The notes: generated by a model from the letters alone, not told the origin. Counted from the stretch's first letter, positions 1 to 8,203 are shown. The stretch: DNA of 42,645 bases from Chitinophagaceae bacterium (GCA_020848815.1 JADLHL010000244.1:1-42645); one strand, 5' to 3'. Made by a program: numbers and translations.

Positions 1-19
1 ATGGTATGCTGCTTTTTAA

Positions 20-60
20 CCACGGAGAAAAAGGAGTACACACAAAGAACACAGTGTTAC
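20..60. repeat. Degenerate ACAAAG/ACAGAG-type intergenic repeat
   Basis: The 88 bases after the hemB stop hold no gene. They contain an A/G/C-rich stretch beginning AACCACGGAG and continuing through ACACAAAGAACACAG. Similar stretches lie at 2194-2246 and 34750-34793. It looks like a degenerate member of an interspersed intergenic repeat family; no inverted terminal repeats or ORF are visible. Function unknown. Confidence 0.45.
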
Positions 61-88
61 TCTGTGTATGCATCTTATTCCTCAGTTG

Positions 89-1063
89 TTAGTTTATTAA
101 TCTTACTGCGTCTTTTGCAAAGTAGGTTGCTATCAAATCGGCGCCGGCTCTTTTGATAGAAGTAAGCACTTCCAGAATGGCTTTGTCTTCATTGATCCAA
201 CCCATTTTTGCGGCGGCTTTTATCATGGCGTATTCACCGCTGATGTTGTAAGCACTCACGGGTACATCGCTGATGTTTTTTACTTCGCGGATGATATCGA
301 GATAGCTCAAAGCAGGTTTTACCATCACTATATCGGCACCTTCTTCTATATCCATCATCACTTCTTTCACAGCTTCGGTACGGTTGGCATAATCCATCTG
401 ATACGTCTTCTTATCGCCAAAGCCGGGGGCACTATCCAATGCATCGCGGAAAGGACCATAAAAACAAGAAGCGTACTTGGCGCTGTACGCCATAATGCCT
501 GTTTTGGTAAAATTATTTTCTTCCAACGCCAGCCGAATGGCTTCAATGCGGCCATCCATCATGTCGCTGGGCGCCACCATATCGGCGCCGGCCTGTGCAT
601 GGCTCACACTCATTTGCGCCAGCACTGCTACGGTGGCATCGTTTACAATTTCACCATTCTCTACAATGCCATCATGGCCGTAAGAGCTAAACGGATCGAG
701 GGCTACATCGGTCATCACATACATGTCCGGACAAGCTTCTTTCACTATACGAATACTGCGCTGCATCAATCCATTTGGGTTAATGGCTTCAGTGCCTTTG
801 TTGTCTTTCAGTTCATCGGCACATTTGATGAATAACAACACACTTTTCAAACCCATCGCCCACAGTTCTTTCACTTCTTTCGCCAGATTATCGAGGCTTA
901 GGCGATAGTAGTTGGGCATAGAAGCGATTTCTTCTTTTACACCCGTGCCTTCCACTACAAACAACGGCACTATGAAATCATTGGGCGATAGAATGGTTTC
1001 GGCCACCATACTGCGAATAGCTGGCGACTGGCGAAGAATGCGGTTGCGTCTGGTAAGTATCAT
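89..1063 (-). CDS. hemB: Porphobilinogen synthase (delta-aminolevulinic acid dehydratase)
   Basis: Condenses two 5-aminolevulinate molecules to porphobilinogen in the cytoplasm, the second committed step of tetrapyrrole synthesis. The 324-residue product has the usual family length. The two Schiff-base lysines are recognisable at K196 (YSAKYASCFYGPF) and K249 (MVKPALSYLD). The metal-site segment at 119-132 reads DVALDPFSSYGHDG, the aspartate-rich form rather than the three-cysteine zinc form, so the enzyme is probably of the magnesium-dependent or metal-modulated class. It is the last gene of the hemACDEFB run and is separated from hemF by 145 bases that carry a 16-bp tandem repeat. It may therefore have its own promoter or depend on read-through. 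Identity is clear from sequence; metal class is inference. Confidence 0.97.
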   Translation of the reverse strand: MILTRRNRILRQSPAIRSMVAETILSPNDFIVPLFVVEGTGVKEEIASMPNYYRLSLDNLAKEVKELWAMGLKSVLLFIKCADELKDNKGTEAINPNGLMQRSIRIVKEACPDMYVMTDVALDPFSSYGHDGIVENGEIVNDATVAVLAQMSVSHAQAGADMVAPSDMMDGRIEAIRLALEENNFTKTGIMAYSAKYASCFYGPFRDALDSAPGFGDKKTYQMDYANRTEAVKEVMMDIEEGADIVMVKPALSYLDIIREVKNISDVPVSAYNISGEYAMIKAAAKMGWINEDKAILEVLTSIKRAGADLIATYFAKDAVRLIN

Positions 1064-1075
1064 AACAGAGAATTA

Positions 1076-1169
1076 GTCAATGAGTGAATAGGTCAATAAG
1101 TGAATAGGTCAATAAGTGAATAGGTCAATGAGTGAATAGGTCAATGAGTGAATAGGTCAATAAGTGAAT
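1076..1169. repeat. 16-bp tandem repeat, about six copies, between hemF and hemB
   Basis: Six head-to-tail copies of GTCAATRAGTGAATAG, each 16 bases, run from 1076 to 1169. Copies differ only by G or A at position 7, and the last is cut one or two bases short. The array occupies most of the 145-base hemF-hemB gap. There are no unique spacers, so it is a simple minisatellite and not a CRISPR. Copy number is probably variable between strains. Confidence 0.9.
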
Positions 1170-1208
1170 GTATCACTCAAATCAACAGCTGTAGGAGTAC
1201 TTAGATGA

Positions 1209-2174
1209 TTAGCAGGTATTGGATTGTTGTGCCCAATTATTTCTTTCTTCATCCGACAGGTAATGTACCCAATCGACAGGATGCAGACAAGCTTGCAATA
1301 ATGCGTCTTCTGCACTACCTGCTGCTGGTTGATAATTGTATTCGAAACGAACGGTAGGCGGCAGACTCATGAGAATACTTTCTGTACGGCCATTGGTTTT
1401 TAAGCCAAACAAAGTACCACGGTCGTGCACCAAATTGAACTCTACATAACGGCCACGGCGAATTTCCTGCCAATACTTTTGCTCCGGCGTAAATGCATGT
1501 GCTTTATACTTTGATACAATGGGCAAATACGCATCCAGAAATGCATAACCGCATTTGTTGGCCAGTGTAAGCCAGGTATCTACAGTGTAGGCATCTGCTG
1601 CACGTTTGTGATCGTAGAAAATACCACCAATACCACGCCGTTCATTACCCCGGTGTGTATTCACAAAGTAGTTGTCGCAGGTAGTTTTAAACTCCGGATA
1701 AAAGGCTTTGTCTACCGCATCGCATGCCTGCTTGAAAGTTTGATGAAAATGCCGGCAGCATTGCGCATCGATATAATAAGGGGTCAAATCGGTGCCGCCA
1801 CCAAACCAGCGATCTATCACTTCACCTGCTGCATTGTACAATTCAAACATGCGGTAGTTGAAGTGAATGGTAGGCACCAAGGGATTGAACGGATGAATGA
1901 CAGAAGAAATGCCAGCTGCAAACCAGCGATCACCATTGATGTTGAGTTGCCGCTGCATCACCGGTGTTACTTCACCAAACACCACAGAAGTATTGACGCC
2001 ACCTTTCTCAAACACATTACCATGTGCTATCACACGGGTTTTACCACCACCACCTTCGGGGCGCTGCCACTCATCTTCTACAAAATGAGCTTTACCATCT
2101 GCCTGTTCTAAAGCAGCGCAAAGATCATCTTGCAACTGATGAATGAATGCGATGAATTGTTCTTTCACTTCCAT
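1209..2174 (-). CDS. hemF: Oxygen-dependent coproporphyrinogen III oxidase
   Basis: Oxidatively decarboxylates coproporphyrinogen III to protoporphyrinogen IX using O2. The 321-residue protein carries the family hallmarks in order: HFNYRMFE, the glycine-rich GGGTDLTPYY, RGIGGIFYD, and near the C terminus RYVEFNLVHDRGT followed by GLKTNGRTESILMSLPP. No signal peptide. It sits fifth in the hem operon, 109 bases after hemE; that gap holds a degenerate repeat. The genome also carries the anaerobic enzyme (hemN, 25718-27091), so this reaction can proceed with or without oxygen. The presence of HemF and HemJ points to the protoporphyrin-dependent route to haem and not the coproporphyrin-dependent route. 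Family assignment is secure. Confidence 0.97.
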   Translation of the reverse strand: MEVKEQFIAFIHQLQDDLCAALEQADGKAHFVEDEWQRPEGGGGKTRVIAHGNVFEKGGVNTSVVFGEVTPVMQRQLNINGDRWFAAGISSVIHPFNPLVPTIHFNYRMFELYNAAGEVIDRWFGGGTDLTPYYIDAQCCRHFHQTFKQACDAVDKAFYPEFKTTCDNYFVNTHRGNERRGIGGIFYDHKRAADAYTVDTWLTLANKCGYAFLDAYLPIVSKYKAHAFTPEQKYWQEIRRGRYVEFNLVHDRGTLFGLKTNGRTESILMSLPPTVRFEYNYQPAAGSAEDALLQACLHPVDWVHYLSDEERNNWAQQSNTC

Positions 2175-2193
2175 GTATTGATGAATACTTTTT

Positions 2194-2246
2194 TACCACA
2201 GAGGGGTGTGAGTTTTTTTTCGCACAGAGCTACGGAGGTCACAGAG
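2194..2246. repeat. Degenerate ACAGAG-type intergenic repeat
   Basis: Between hemE and hemF the sequence reads TTACCACAGAGGGG, then a T8 run, then CGCACAGAGCTACGGAGGTCA. It resembles the stretches at 20-60 and 34750-34793. No gene or strong hairpin was seen in it. Confidence 0.4.
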
Positions 2247-2283
2247 ATAATTGCCTTCGGCAATGATTGCGTTATGCCTTATG

Positions 2284-3309
2284 CTACGCCCCGTACTCCT
2301 TCACCGCATCCACAAATGCTTTGGCATGATCTACCGGCACACCGGGTGTAATACCGTGACCGAGGTTGGCAATGTAATGCTGTGTGCCAAAAGCATCAAT
2401 CATTTGCTTCACCCGCTGCTTGATTTGCGGAATGGGTGCTAATAAATATGCCGGATCAAAATTGCCTTGTAAGGTAATGCTGCTGTTGGTTAAAGAACGT
2501 GCAGTGGCTGCATCTATACACCAATCGATACCAATACCCGATGCTCCGCTGGCGGCCAATGCAGGCAATGCATACCAGCTGCCTTTGGGGAACAAAATAA
2601 CAGGCGCATGTGGCTGTAAAGCCTGTGCAATCTGCACCAGATAAGGTTGTGCAAAGGCTTCAAAATCTTGCTTGCTGAGCGAACCGCTCCAGCTATCAAA
2701 TACTTGTACCACATCGGCTCCTGCTGCCACTTGTGCTTTCAGGTAAGCGATGGTGATATCCGTAATTTTTTGCAGCAATGCATGTGCCAGTTGTGGTTGC
2801 GTAAAGCAAAACTTCTTGGCTTTCTCCCATGTTTTGCTGCCCTTTCCTTCTACCATGTAGCACAAAATGGTAAACGGTGCACCGGCAAAACCAATGAGTG
2901 GCACACGACCATTGAGTTGTTGCTTGGTGAGTGTCAGCGCCTGCATTACATAGCCCAGACTTTCTTCTACATTTTCAGTAATGAGTGCATCAATATCTGC
3001 TTGTGATTTGATGGTGTTGGGCAATGAAGGACCCTTGCCTTCTTCCATCAATACCTCTACGCCCATGGCTTGAGGTATCACCAAAATGTCGGAGAAAATA
3101 ATGGCGGCATCTGTACCTACAATATCAATGGGCTGCAACGTGATTTCAGCAGCCAGCTCCGGCGTTTGCACACGGGTAAAGAAATCATACTTCGCTTTCA
3201 AGGCGAGGTACTCGGGCAAATAACGGCCTGCCTGACGCATCATCCACACAGGTGGGCGTTGGAGTTTTTCTCCTTTCAATGCCCGCAACAACAAATCGTT
3301 TTGTAACAT
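2284..3309 (-). CDS. hemE: Uroporphyrinogen decarboxylase
   Basis: Removes the four acetate carboxyl groups of uroporphyrinogen III to give coproporphyrinogen III in the cytoplasm. The 341-residue product matches the family length. It shows the N-terminal signature [16 protein letters not shown], the [12 protein letters not shown] segment with the catalytic aspartate, GFAGAPFT, and VQVFDSWSG. It follows hemD by only 17 bases and is clearly in the same transcript. No oddities. Confidence 0.98.
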   Translation of the reverse strand: MLQNDLLLRALKGEKLQRPPVWMMRQAGRYLPEYLALKAKYDFFTRVQTPELAAEITLQPIDIVGTDAAIIFSDILVIPQAMGVEVLMEEGKGPSLPNTIKSQADIDALITENVEESLGYVMQALTLTKQQLNGRVPLIGFAGAPFTILCYMVEGKGSKTWEKAKKFCFTQPQLAHALLQKITDITIAYLKAQVAAGADVVQVFDSWSGSLSKQDFEAFAQPYLVQIAQALQPHAPVILFPKGSWYALPALAASGASGIGIDWCIDAATARSLTNSSITLQGNFDPAYLLAPIPQIKQRVKQMIDAFGTQHYIANLGHGITPGVPVDHAKAFVDAVKEYGA

Positions 3310-3326
3310 GCTTTTGTTTTATCGCT

Positions 3327-4046
3327 TTATTCAACCGGTTTTTGCGAAGCAGTATACCAGTTGAGAAATGTTTCAATCATCGCTTCTTTTCCTGCCGCAT
3401 TGGCTACAACTATATTGCTGTAGCCAGCAGTTTGTAACGCTTGTGCAGTGGTGCTGCCAATGGCAAACAACGCTGTTGTGTGCGGCACCGAGTTCACCGC
3501 AAAAAAACTGCGTACAGCACTTGGGCTGAAGAACAACACTGCATCATAGGGTTGGTTGACTGAAACCGGTATTTCATGTGTATGATACACCACCAACTCT
3601 TGCAGCGGCACTCCATGCTGCTGCAAATAATCCGGCAGCTCATGCCGGCGGATATTGCTGCAAAAAAATACGGCTCCATCCTTTGCAGGCAAGGCTACAA
3701 TATGCTTTGCCAAATCCAATGCATCGCTGCCCGTAGCTACAACCGTGCTGTTGGTAAAATGCTGTTGCACCAACTGCAAAGTGGTTTGTCCAATGCAGGC
3801 AATCTGCCATTCGGGCCGAAACCCTTGCAACATGGCAGCTACCGCTTCTACCGCATTCATGCTGGTAAAAATGACGAGCTGCTGCTGTGCTGCCAATGCC
3901 CGTATTTGTTGTGTGAGTGATGCATCTTGCACCGCAATGGTACGTATGCACTCCGCCACATCTACACTTACTCCCGCTTGCTGCAATGCAGCCATACTGG
4001 CAGCATCGAGTGGGCGGGTGCTTAGTAAGGCAAATGGCTGGCTCAT
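3327..4046 (-). CDS. hemD: Uroporphyrinogen-III synthase
   Basis: Closes and isomerises hydroxymethylbilane to uroporphyrinogen III. The family is poorly conserved. The call rests on the 239-residue length, the two-lobed alternating alpha/beta pattern, short family-like segments (IFTSMNAVEAV near residue 60, FFSPSAVRSFF near 175, AIGSTTAQAL near 200), and the position directly after hemC. Its ATG abuts the hemC stop codon with no gap, which suggests translational coupling. The product is the substrate of HemE, encoded next. Confidence comes from motif and context together. Confidence 0.92.
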   Translation of the reverse strand: MSQPFALLSTRPLDAASMAALQQAGVSVDVAECIRTIAVQDASLTQQIRALAAQQQLVIFTSMNAVEAVAAMLQGFRPEWQIACIGQTTLQLVQQHFTNSTVVATGSDALDLAKHIVALPAKDGAVFFCSNIRRHELPDYLQQHGVPLQELVVYHTHEIPVSVNQPYDAVLFFSPSAVRSFFAVNSVPHTTALFAIGSTTAQALQTAGYSNIVVANAAGKEAMIETFLNWYTASQKPVE

Positions 4047-4952
4047 TTATTTATTGAATTTTTCAATGAAAGCACCACCACCATTGGCCAGCAGTTTTTC
4101 TGCAGCTATATGGCCGGCATCCTCCAGTTCATCCAAACCAAACGTGCAGCTTACTTCCAGCAGGTCGCTGCCATCGGGCATGCACACATTGCCTGTAAAA
4201 CTCACGTGGCTGTAGTTATGCTGTGCTAAAGCACTGATGGGAGTGGCGCAACCACCCATCAATCCACGTAAAAAATCTCTTTCAATTTTGGTACACACCG
4301 CGGTAAACTCATCGTTGATGAGTGCACAGGCATCGAGTACGCTGGCATCATCTTCGCGGCATACTACCATTACAGCACCTTGTGCAGGAGCTGGCAGCAT
4401 CCAGTCGAGCACCAAATGATTCTGAGGCAACAAGCCAATGCGATCCAATCCGGCACGGGCAAAAATGGCACCGCTCCAATCACTTTCCGCCAGCTTGTCG
4501 AGGCGTGTTTGCATATTGCCCCGCATGTTGTGAAAAGATGTATTCCGGTACTTATACAACCATTGGGCTTTGCGGCGTATGCTACTGGTGCCGATGCTCA
4601 TGGGATGCTGTGCATCTGCAAAAAAGGATGGAGATTCTTTGTACACCAATACATCTTCCGTGAAACCACGGGGCAGCACTGCAGCCTGCACAATGCCCTG
4701 CGGCAATTGTGTCGGCACATCTTTCATGCTGTGCACAGCGATGTCAATGCGTTTGTTGAGTAATGCTGCATCCAGCGTACGGGTAAACACACCTTGCACA
4801 CCCATTTCGTACAGGGGTGTTACGAGGTCAATGTCGCCCTCGCTTTTTACCAAAACCAATTCTGATGCATGGCCTTGTTGCAACAACGCAGCCTGCACCT
4901 GCTCGGCCTGCCACAAGGCAAGCTTGCTTTCGCGGGTTCCTATTTTTATCAT
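4047..4952 (-). CDS. hemC: Hydroxymethylbilane synthase (porphobilinogen deaminase)
   Basis: Polymerises four porphobilinogens to hydroxymethylbilane. The 301-residue product starts MIKIGTRESKLALWQ, the canonical family N terminus. A longer in-frame reading back to 5141 would run inside hemA and is rejected. The dipyrromethane cofactor is carried by C235 in GLMGGCATPISA. The HSMKDVPT segment is the usual substrate-binding region. The start codon overlaps the hemA stop as ATGA (4949-4952), a sign of coupled translation. Cytoplasmic. Confidence 0.97.
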   Translation of the reverse strand: MIKIGTRESKLALWQAEQVQAALLQQGHASELVLVKSEGDIDLVTPLYEMGVQGVFTRTLDAALLNKRIDIAVHSMKDVPTQLPQGIVQAAVLPRGFTEDVLVYKESPSFFADAQHPMSIGTSSIRRKAQWLYKYRNTSFHNMRGNMQTRLDKLAESDWSGAIFARAGLDRIGLLPQNHLVLDWMLPAPAQGAVMVVCREDDASVLDACALINDEFTAVCTKIERDFLRGLMGGCATPISALAQHNYSHVSFTGNVCMPDGSDLLEVSCTFGLDELEDAGHIAAEKLLANGGGAFIEKFNK

Positions 4953-6196
4953 GATGCTTCTACGCTGAGGGCCGGATGATTGAGAAACTGTTCGTAAGCA
5001 GCTATCACATGACAACCCTTTTCCGATTTGTGCTTCAAATTTACCATCAGGTTGTTCACGGTTTGCTTGAGCAGTGCATCTACTTCCGGGTTGGCAGTAG
5101 TGGCCGCACCAGAAAATTCGCAACCCGTTTGCCGGGCCCATCCGGCAAGGTGCTGCTTTACCAACTTAATAGCCGGTGTATGCTTGTAGGTATGCAGCCA
5201 TTCGTAAAACTCCTGTTCAAATTCGGCAATGATGGCTTCGGCCTTGGGCACTTCCATGTGGCGTCGGGCAATGGTTTGCTCTAGTATGGCAGAAATTTCG
5301 TCCACGTTCGCCATTTCTACACCGTCAATTTTGGCCACGTCTTTGTGTACGTTAGCTGGCACACTCAGGTCTACAATCAGCCGTTGTTTGCCCGGCACAA
5401 AATGCTGTGGCAATACAATTGGTTCGGGTGCTGCCGTACTGGTAATGATCACATCAAATGAATTGAGCGAAGCAGCCAGCTCATCGAAAGGCAAATAACC
5501 AGCTTGCAGTTGTGCGGCCAGTTCTTCCGATTTTTCGTTGGTGCGGTTGCAAATGTGCAATTGCAATTGTGGCAAATAATGCAGCAGGTTTTTGCACACA
5601 TTGGTACCAAACTTTCCTGTACCAATTACCAGGGCTTTCATGGGCCATGGGTTTACTTTTTGCTGCAACCATTCAATGGCTGCAAAGCTTACCGACACCG
5701 TACCACTGCTCAGCAATGTGGTAGCCCGTATTTTTTTGGACGCTTGAAAAACAAAGTTCAACGTGCGGTCCATAATGGGACCAATCAAATCGGCGGCTCT
5801 TGCCATAGCAATGGCTTGCTTGAGCTGCCCCTGTATTTCGTAATCGCCGATAATTTGAGAATCGAGACCGGCCGCCACCCGAAACAGGTGGTGCATGGCG
5901 TCTTTGCCTTGCTTAAAAAAACCGTGGTGAATAAACTCACCCACTGTGCCCTTGGTAAAACGGGTGAGCAAAGCCGCCAACTCATGCGGATGGTTGGCAT
6001 AACCATAAATTTCGGTGCGGTTGCAGGTGCTTACAATAAACACACTTTTGAAGCCCGCTGCTTTTGCAGCAGCCAGTATCTGGCGGTTCATGTCCGCATC
6101 TACCGCAAACATTCCTCTCACCTCCGTATCTGCCTGGCGATACCCAATGGCCGCCACGCAGAATCGATCCCGCATATGTTCTTCATTCAGCTTCAT
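4949..6196 (-). CDS. hemA: Glutamyl-tRNA reductase
   Basis: Reduces glutamyl-tRNA(Glu) to glutamate-1-semialdehyde with NADPH, the entry step of C5-pathway tetrapyrrole synthesis. Visible landmarks are the nucleophilic cysteine in VSTCNRTEIYGYA, the VAAGLDSQIIGDYEIQGQLKQA segment (a variant of the usual GLDS-GE-QI motif), and the nucleotide-binding VIGTGKFGTNVCKNL. Possible starts are 6220, 6196 and 6175. A TAnnTTTG-type box at 6205-6212 argues against 6220. The start at 6175 would put the cysteine at residue 51, close to the position in E. coli HemA. I give 6196 as a compromise. First gene of the hem operon, divergent from hemH. The next enzyme, HemL, is not encoded in the window. Confidence 0.96.
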   Translation of the reverse strand: MKLNEEHMRDRFCVAAIGYRQADTEVRGMFAVDADMNRQILAAAKAAGFKSVFIVSTCNRTEIYGYANHPHELAALLTRFTKGTVGEFIHHGFFKQGKDAMHHLFRVAAGLDSQIIGDYEIQGQLKQAIAMARAADLIGPIMDRTLNFVFQASKKIRATTLLSSGTVSVSFAAIEWLQQKVNPWPMKALVIGTGKFGTNVCKNLLHYLPQLQLHICNRTNEKSEELAAQLQAGYLPFDELAASLNSFDVIITSTAAPEPIVLPQHFVPGKQRLIVDLSVPANVHKDVAKIDGVEMANVDEISAILEQTIARRHMEVPKAEAIIAEFEQEFYEWLHTYKHTPAIKLVKQHLAGWARQTGCEFSGAATTANPEVDALLKQTVNNLMVNLKHKSEKGCHVIAAYEQFLNHPALSVEAS

Positions 6197-6204
6197 GGAC
6201 GTTG

Positions 6205-6212
6205 CAAAGGTA
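6205..6212 (-). promoter_or_regulatory. Candidate Bacteroidota -7 box for the hemA operon
   Basis: On the minus strand the sequence TACCTTTG matches the Bacteroidota sigma -7 consensus TAnnTTTG exactly and lies just upstream of the hemA start candidates. No convincing -33 TTTG was found at the expected spacing, so this is tentative. If real, translation must start at 6196 or 6175. Confidence 0.35.
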
Positions 6213-6242
6213 TTTGGCACGTGGTACGGCCGTGCGTTGGTT

Positions 6243-6284
6243 CTGTCACTTCATTGTCATATTACTGTGTCACATCATTGTCAT
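6243..6284. promoter_or_regulatory. Direct repeat in the hemA-hemH divergent promoter region
   Basis: Two 18-base copies of STGTCACWTCATTGTCAT (6243-6260 and 6267-6284) match at 16 of 18 positions and are offset by 24 bases. They lie in the 176-base gap between hemA and hemH, upstream of both genes. The arrangement resembles a two-site binding region for a regulator of haem synthesis, but no known motif was recognised. Confidence 0.4.
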
Positions 6285-6372
6285 TTTCAATGTGTAAACC
6301 AAACAACAGCAGTGAACCGTACATTTTGCTGTTGTTTTGCAGCCCCAACAAAATACGTGGTGACCTGTTGGT

Positions 6373-7422
6373 ATGGATCAAACAATGTCAAAATCTGCCA
6401 TGATGCATAAGAAAGGAATTGTACTGATGAACCTCGGTTCGCCCGACTCAACGGCGGTAAAAGATGTACGCCGTTACCTCAACGAATTTTTGATGGACGA
6501 ACGGGTGATTGATATTCCCAAGCTGTTGCGGCTGTTGTTGGTGAAAGGCATCATCGTCCCGTTTCGTTCGCCCAAATCGGCCAAGGCTTACAAAAGCATT
6601 TGGTGGGAAGAAGGCTCGCCGCTCATTGTACTCACCCAACAATTGCAAGCAGCATTGCAACATGAAGTGACGGCTCCGGTAACCATTGCTATGCGCTATG
6701 GCAATCCGCATCCGAAAAAAGCCTACGATGAATTGCTGGCCAAAGTGCCCGATTTGGAAGAAGTGATTGTAGTGCCGCTGTATCCGCATTATGCCATGAG
6801 CAGCTATGAAACGGCCGTGGAGTATGCGAAGGAAATTCATGCCAAAGAAAACTACGCTTTCAAACTCACCATACTGCCACCGTATTACAAGCATGAGTCG
6901 TACCTCGATGCCTTGGCCAGCAGCATTCAACCTTATTTAAATGCGGAATACGATCATATTTTGTTCAGCTACCATGGGGTACCTGAAAGACATATCCGCA
7001 AGGGTGACACCACGGGTTGTCATTGCCTCAAAGTGGACAACTGTTGTGAAGTAGATTCGCCGGCACATGCACAATGCTACCGCCACCAGTGTGTTACCAC
7101 CACGCATTTAGTGGCGGGCATGCTGGGTATTCCAAAAGACAAGTACAGCTTTAGTTTCCAAAGCCGCTTGGGGCAAGATGAATGGCTGAAACCCTACACC
7201 GCCAAGCGATTGGAAGAAATGCCGAAAGAAGGCATCAAAAAATTATTGGTGGCCTGCCCGGCTTTCGTGAGTGATTGTTTGGAAACACTAGAAGAAATAG
7301 CCGAAGAGGGCAAAGAAGAATTCATACATGCCGGCGGCGAAAGCTTCACCATGATTCCTTGTTTGAATGTGCATCCGAAATGGGTAGAAGCCATTGTGGA
7401 CATGGTTGAAGAAGCTGTTTAG
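6373..7422 (+). CDS. hemH: Ferrochelatase
   Basis: Inserts Fe2+ into protoporphyrin IX to give protohaem. The protein of up to 349 residues begins its conserved core at GIVLMNLGSPDS (residues 15-26). The metal/porphyrin-site histidine is H201 in FSYHGVPERH. A cysteine-rich stretch follows at 216-240 (C216, C218, C224, C225, C235, C240), which may hold a disulphide or an Fe-S cluster as some bacterial ferrochelatases do; that is inference. Start codons at 6373, 6385, 6400 and 6403 are all possible, and the shorter ones place the core nearer the N terminus as in relatives. It is transcribed divergently from hemA and is followed by the hemJ-like gene, giving the last two steps of the pathway together. 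Confidence 0.96.
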   Translation: MDQTMSKSAMMHKKGIVLMNLGSPDSTAVKDVRRYLNEFLMDERVIDIPKLLRLLLVKGIIVPFRSPKSAKAYKSIWWEEGSPLIVLTQQLQAALQHEVTAPVTIAMRYGNPHPKKAYDELLAKVPDLEEVIVVPLYPHYAMSSYETAVEYAKEIHAKENYAFKLTILPPYYKHESYLDALASSIQPYLNAEYDHILFSYHGVPERHIRKGDTTGCHCLKVDNCCEVDSPAHAQCYRHQCVTTTHLVAGMLGIPKDKYSFSFQSRLGQDEWLKPYTAKRLEEMPKEGIKKLLVACPAFVSDCLETLEEIAEEGKEEFIHAGGESFTMIPCLNVHPKWVEAIVDMVEEAV

Positions 7423-7527
7423 TATTTTTGTTTAAAGGTTTGTGGTTTATCGTTTTTTGTTTGTGGTTCTTTGTTTGTGGTGTTCTTACCCGCCTGATGA
7501 CAAACATTGGAACAATGGAACTTGTGA

Positions 7528-7545
7528 TCCCGATAGCTATCGGGA
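7528..7545. repeat. Perfect 18-bp palindrome TCCCGATAGCTATCGGGA
   Basis: A perfectly self-complementary 18-mer between hemH and the hemJ-like gene, 35 bases before the chosen hemJ start. A longer, near-identical element lies at 32034-32067. It looks like a dispersed REP/BIME-like palindrome. It could form a hairpin in the hemH-hemJ transcript. Confidence 0.8.
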
Positions 7546-7579
7546 CGTAAACTTACCAACCTACCAACATCAACACCCC

Positions 7580-8107
7580 ATGTACTTCTACGTCAAAGCC
7601 ATCCATATCATTTTTGTTGTAACCTGGTTTGCGGGATTATTTTACCTGCCGAGGCTGTTGGTGTATCTGGCGGAAACACAGCAAAAAAATGAGCCTGAAA
7701 AAACCATTCTCACAAACCATCTGATGCTCATGACCAAGCGTCTGTGGTATGGAATTACTTGGCCATCAGCCATACTTACCCTCATTTTTGGCGGCTGGAT
7801 GTGGTACCTGTATCCCGCTACTCCTTCATGGCTCGTCATAAAGCTGATACTCGTGGTATTGCTGTATGCGTATCATGGTTCGCTGCAAGCCATTGTGAGC
7901 AAGCATGCCAAAGGATTGTTTCCCTACACCGGGCAGCAAATGCGCATCTGGAATGAAGTGCCCACTTTGCTGCTGGTATCAGTAGTAATGCTGGTAGTGG
8001 TAAAAGAAAATATGAGCCTTGTATGGGGCCTCGTTGGCTTGCTGGCCCTTATTGTATTGCTGATGAGTGCCATCAAAATTTACAAAAACATCCGGCAGAA
8101 AAAGTAA
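7580..8107 (+). CDS. hemJ: HemJ-type protoporphyrinogen IX oxidase (CopD/UPF0093 membrane protein)
   Basis: Probable integral inner-membrane oxidase converting protoporphyrinogen IX to protoporphyrin IX. The 175-residue product begins MYFYVKAIHIIFVVTW and has about four hydrophobic helices: residues 4-25, 55-75, 80-100 and 125-165. A histidine in the first helix (KAIHII) and a lysine in the third (WLVIKLILV) occupy positions like the conserved His and Lys of HemJ. A longer in-frame reading from 7442 is rejected because its extra 46 residues are low-complexity intergenic sequence containing the dispersed palindrome at 7528-7545. Location directly after hemH supports the role, because HemJ makes the HemH substrate and no hemG or hemY is present here. 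Confidence 0.88.
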   Translation: MYFYVKAIHIIFVVTWFAGLFYLPRLLVYLAETQQKNEPEKTILTNHLMLMTKRLWYGITWPSAILTLIFGGWMWYLYPATPSWLVIKLILVVLLYAYHGSLQAIVSKHAKGLFPYTGQQMRIWNEVPTLLLVSVVMLVVVKENMSLVWGLVGLLALIVLLMSAIKIYKNIRQKK

Positions 8108-8146
8108 AGGCACAATCATTGCAAGTACAATTATCCCTCAATAAAA

Positions 8147-8186
8147 AAGCCCCGCTAACATGAATTATTCAGAGTTAGCGGGGCTT
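8147..8186 (-). terminator. Intrinsic terminator of the beta-glucan operon
   Basis: A 13-bp perfect stem, AAGCCCCGCTAAC and its complement, with a 14-base loop. On the minus strand it is followed by a run of six T (the A run at 8143-8148). It lies 18 bases after the stop of the last minus-strand GH17 gene. The hairpin also faces the end of hemJ on the plus strand and may work in both directions, though the plus side lacks a T run. Confidence 0.88.
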
Positions 8187-8203
8187 ATGTTGTATGCAAA
8201 TAA

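Noticed and set aside
1076..1169. CRISPR-like array
   Set aside because: The 16-base units follow each other directly with no unique spacers and no cas genes are present; it is a minisatellite.
5504..6403. Long plus-strand frame opposite hemA (299 codons)
   Set aside because: Antisense shadow of a strongly conserved gene; translated sequence has no family pattern.
7442..7579. N-terminal extension of the HemJ-like protein
   Set aside because: The extra residues come from T/G-rich intergenic sequence and the dispersed palindrome; the family N terminus is at 7580.
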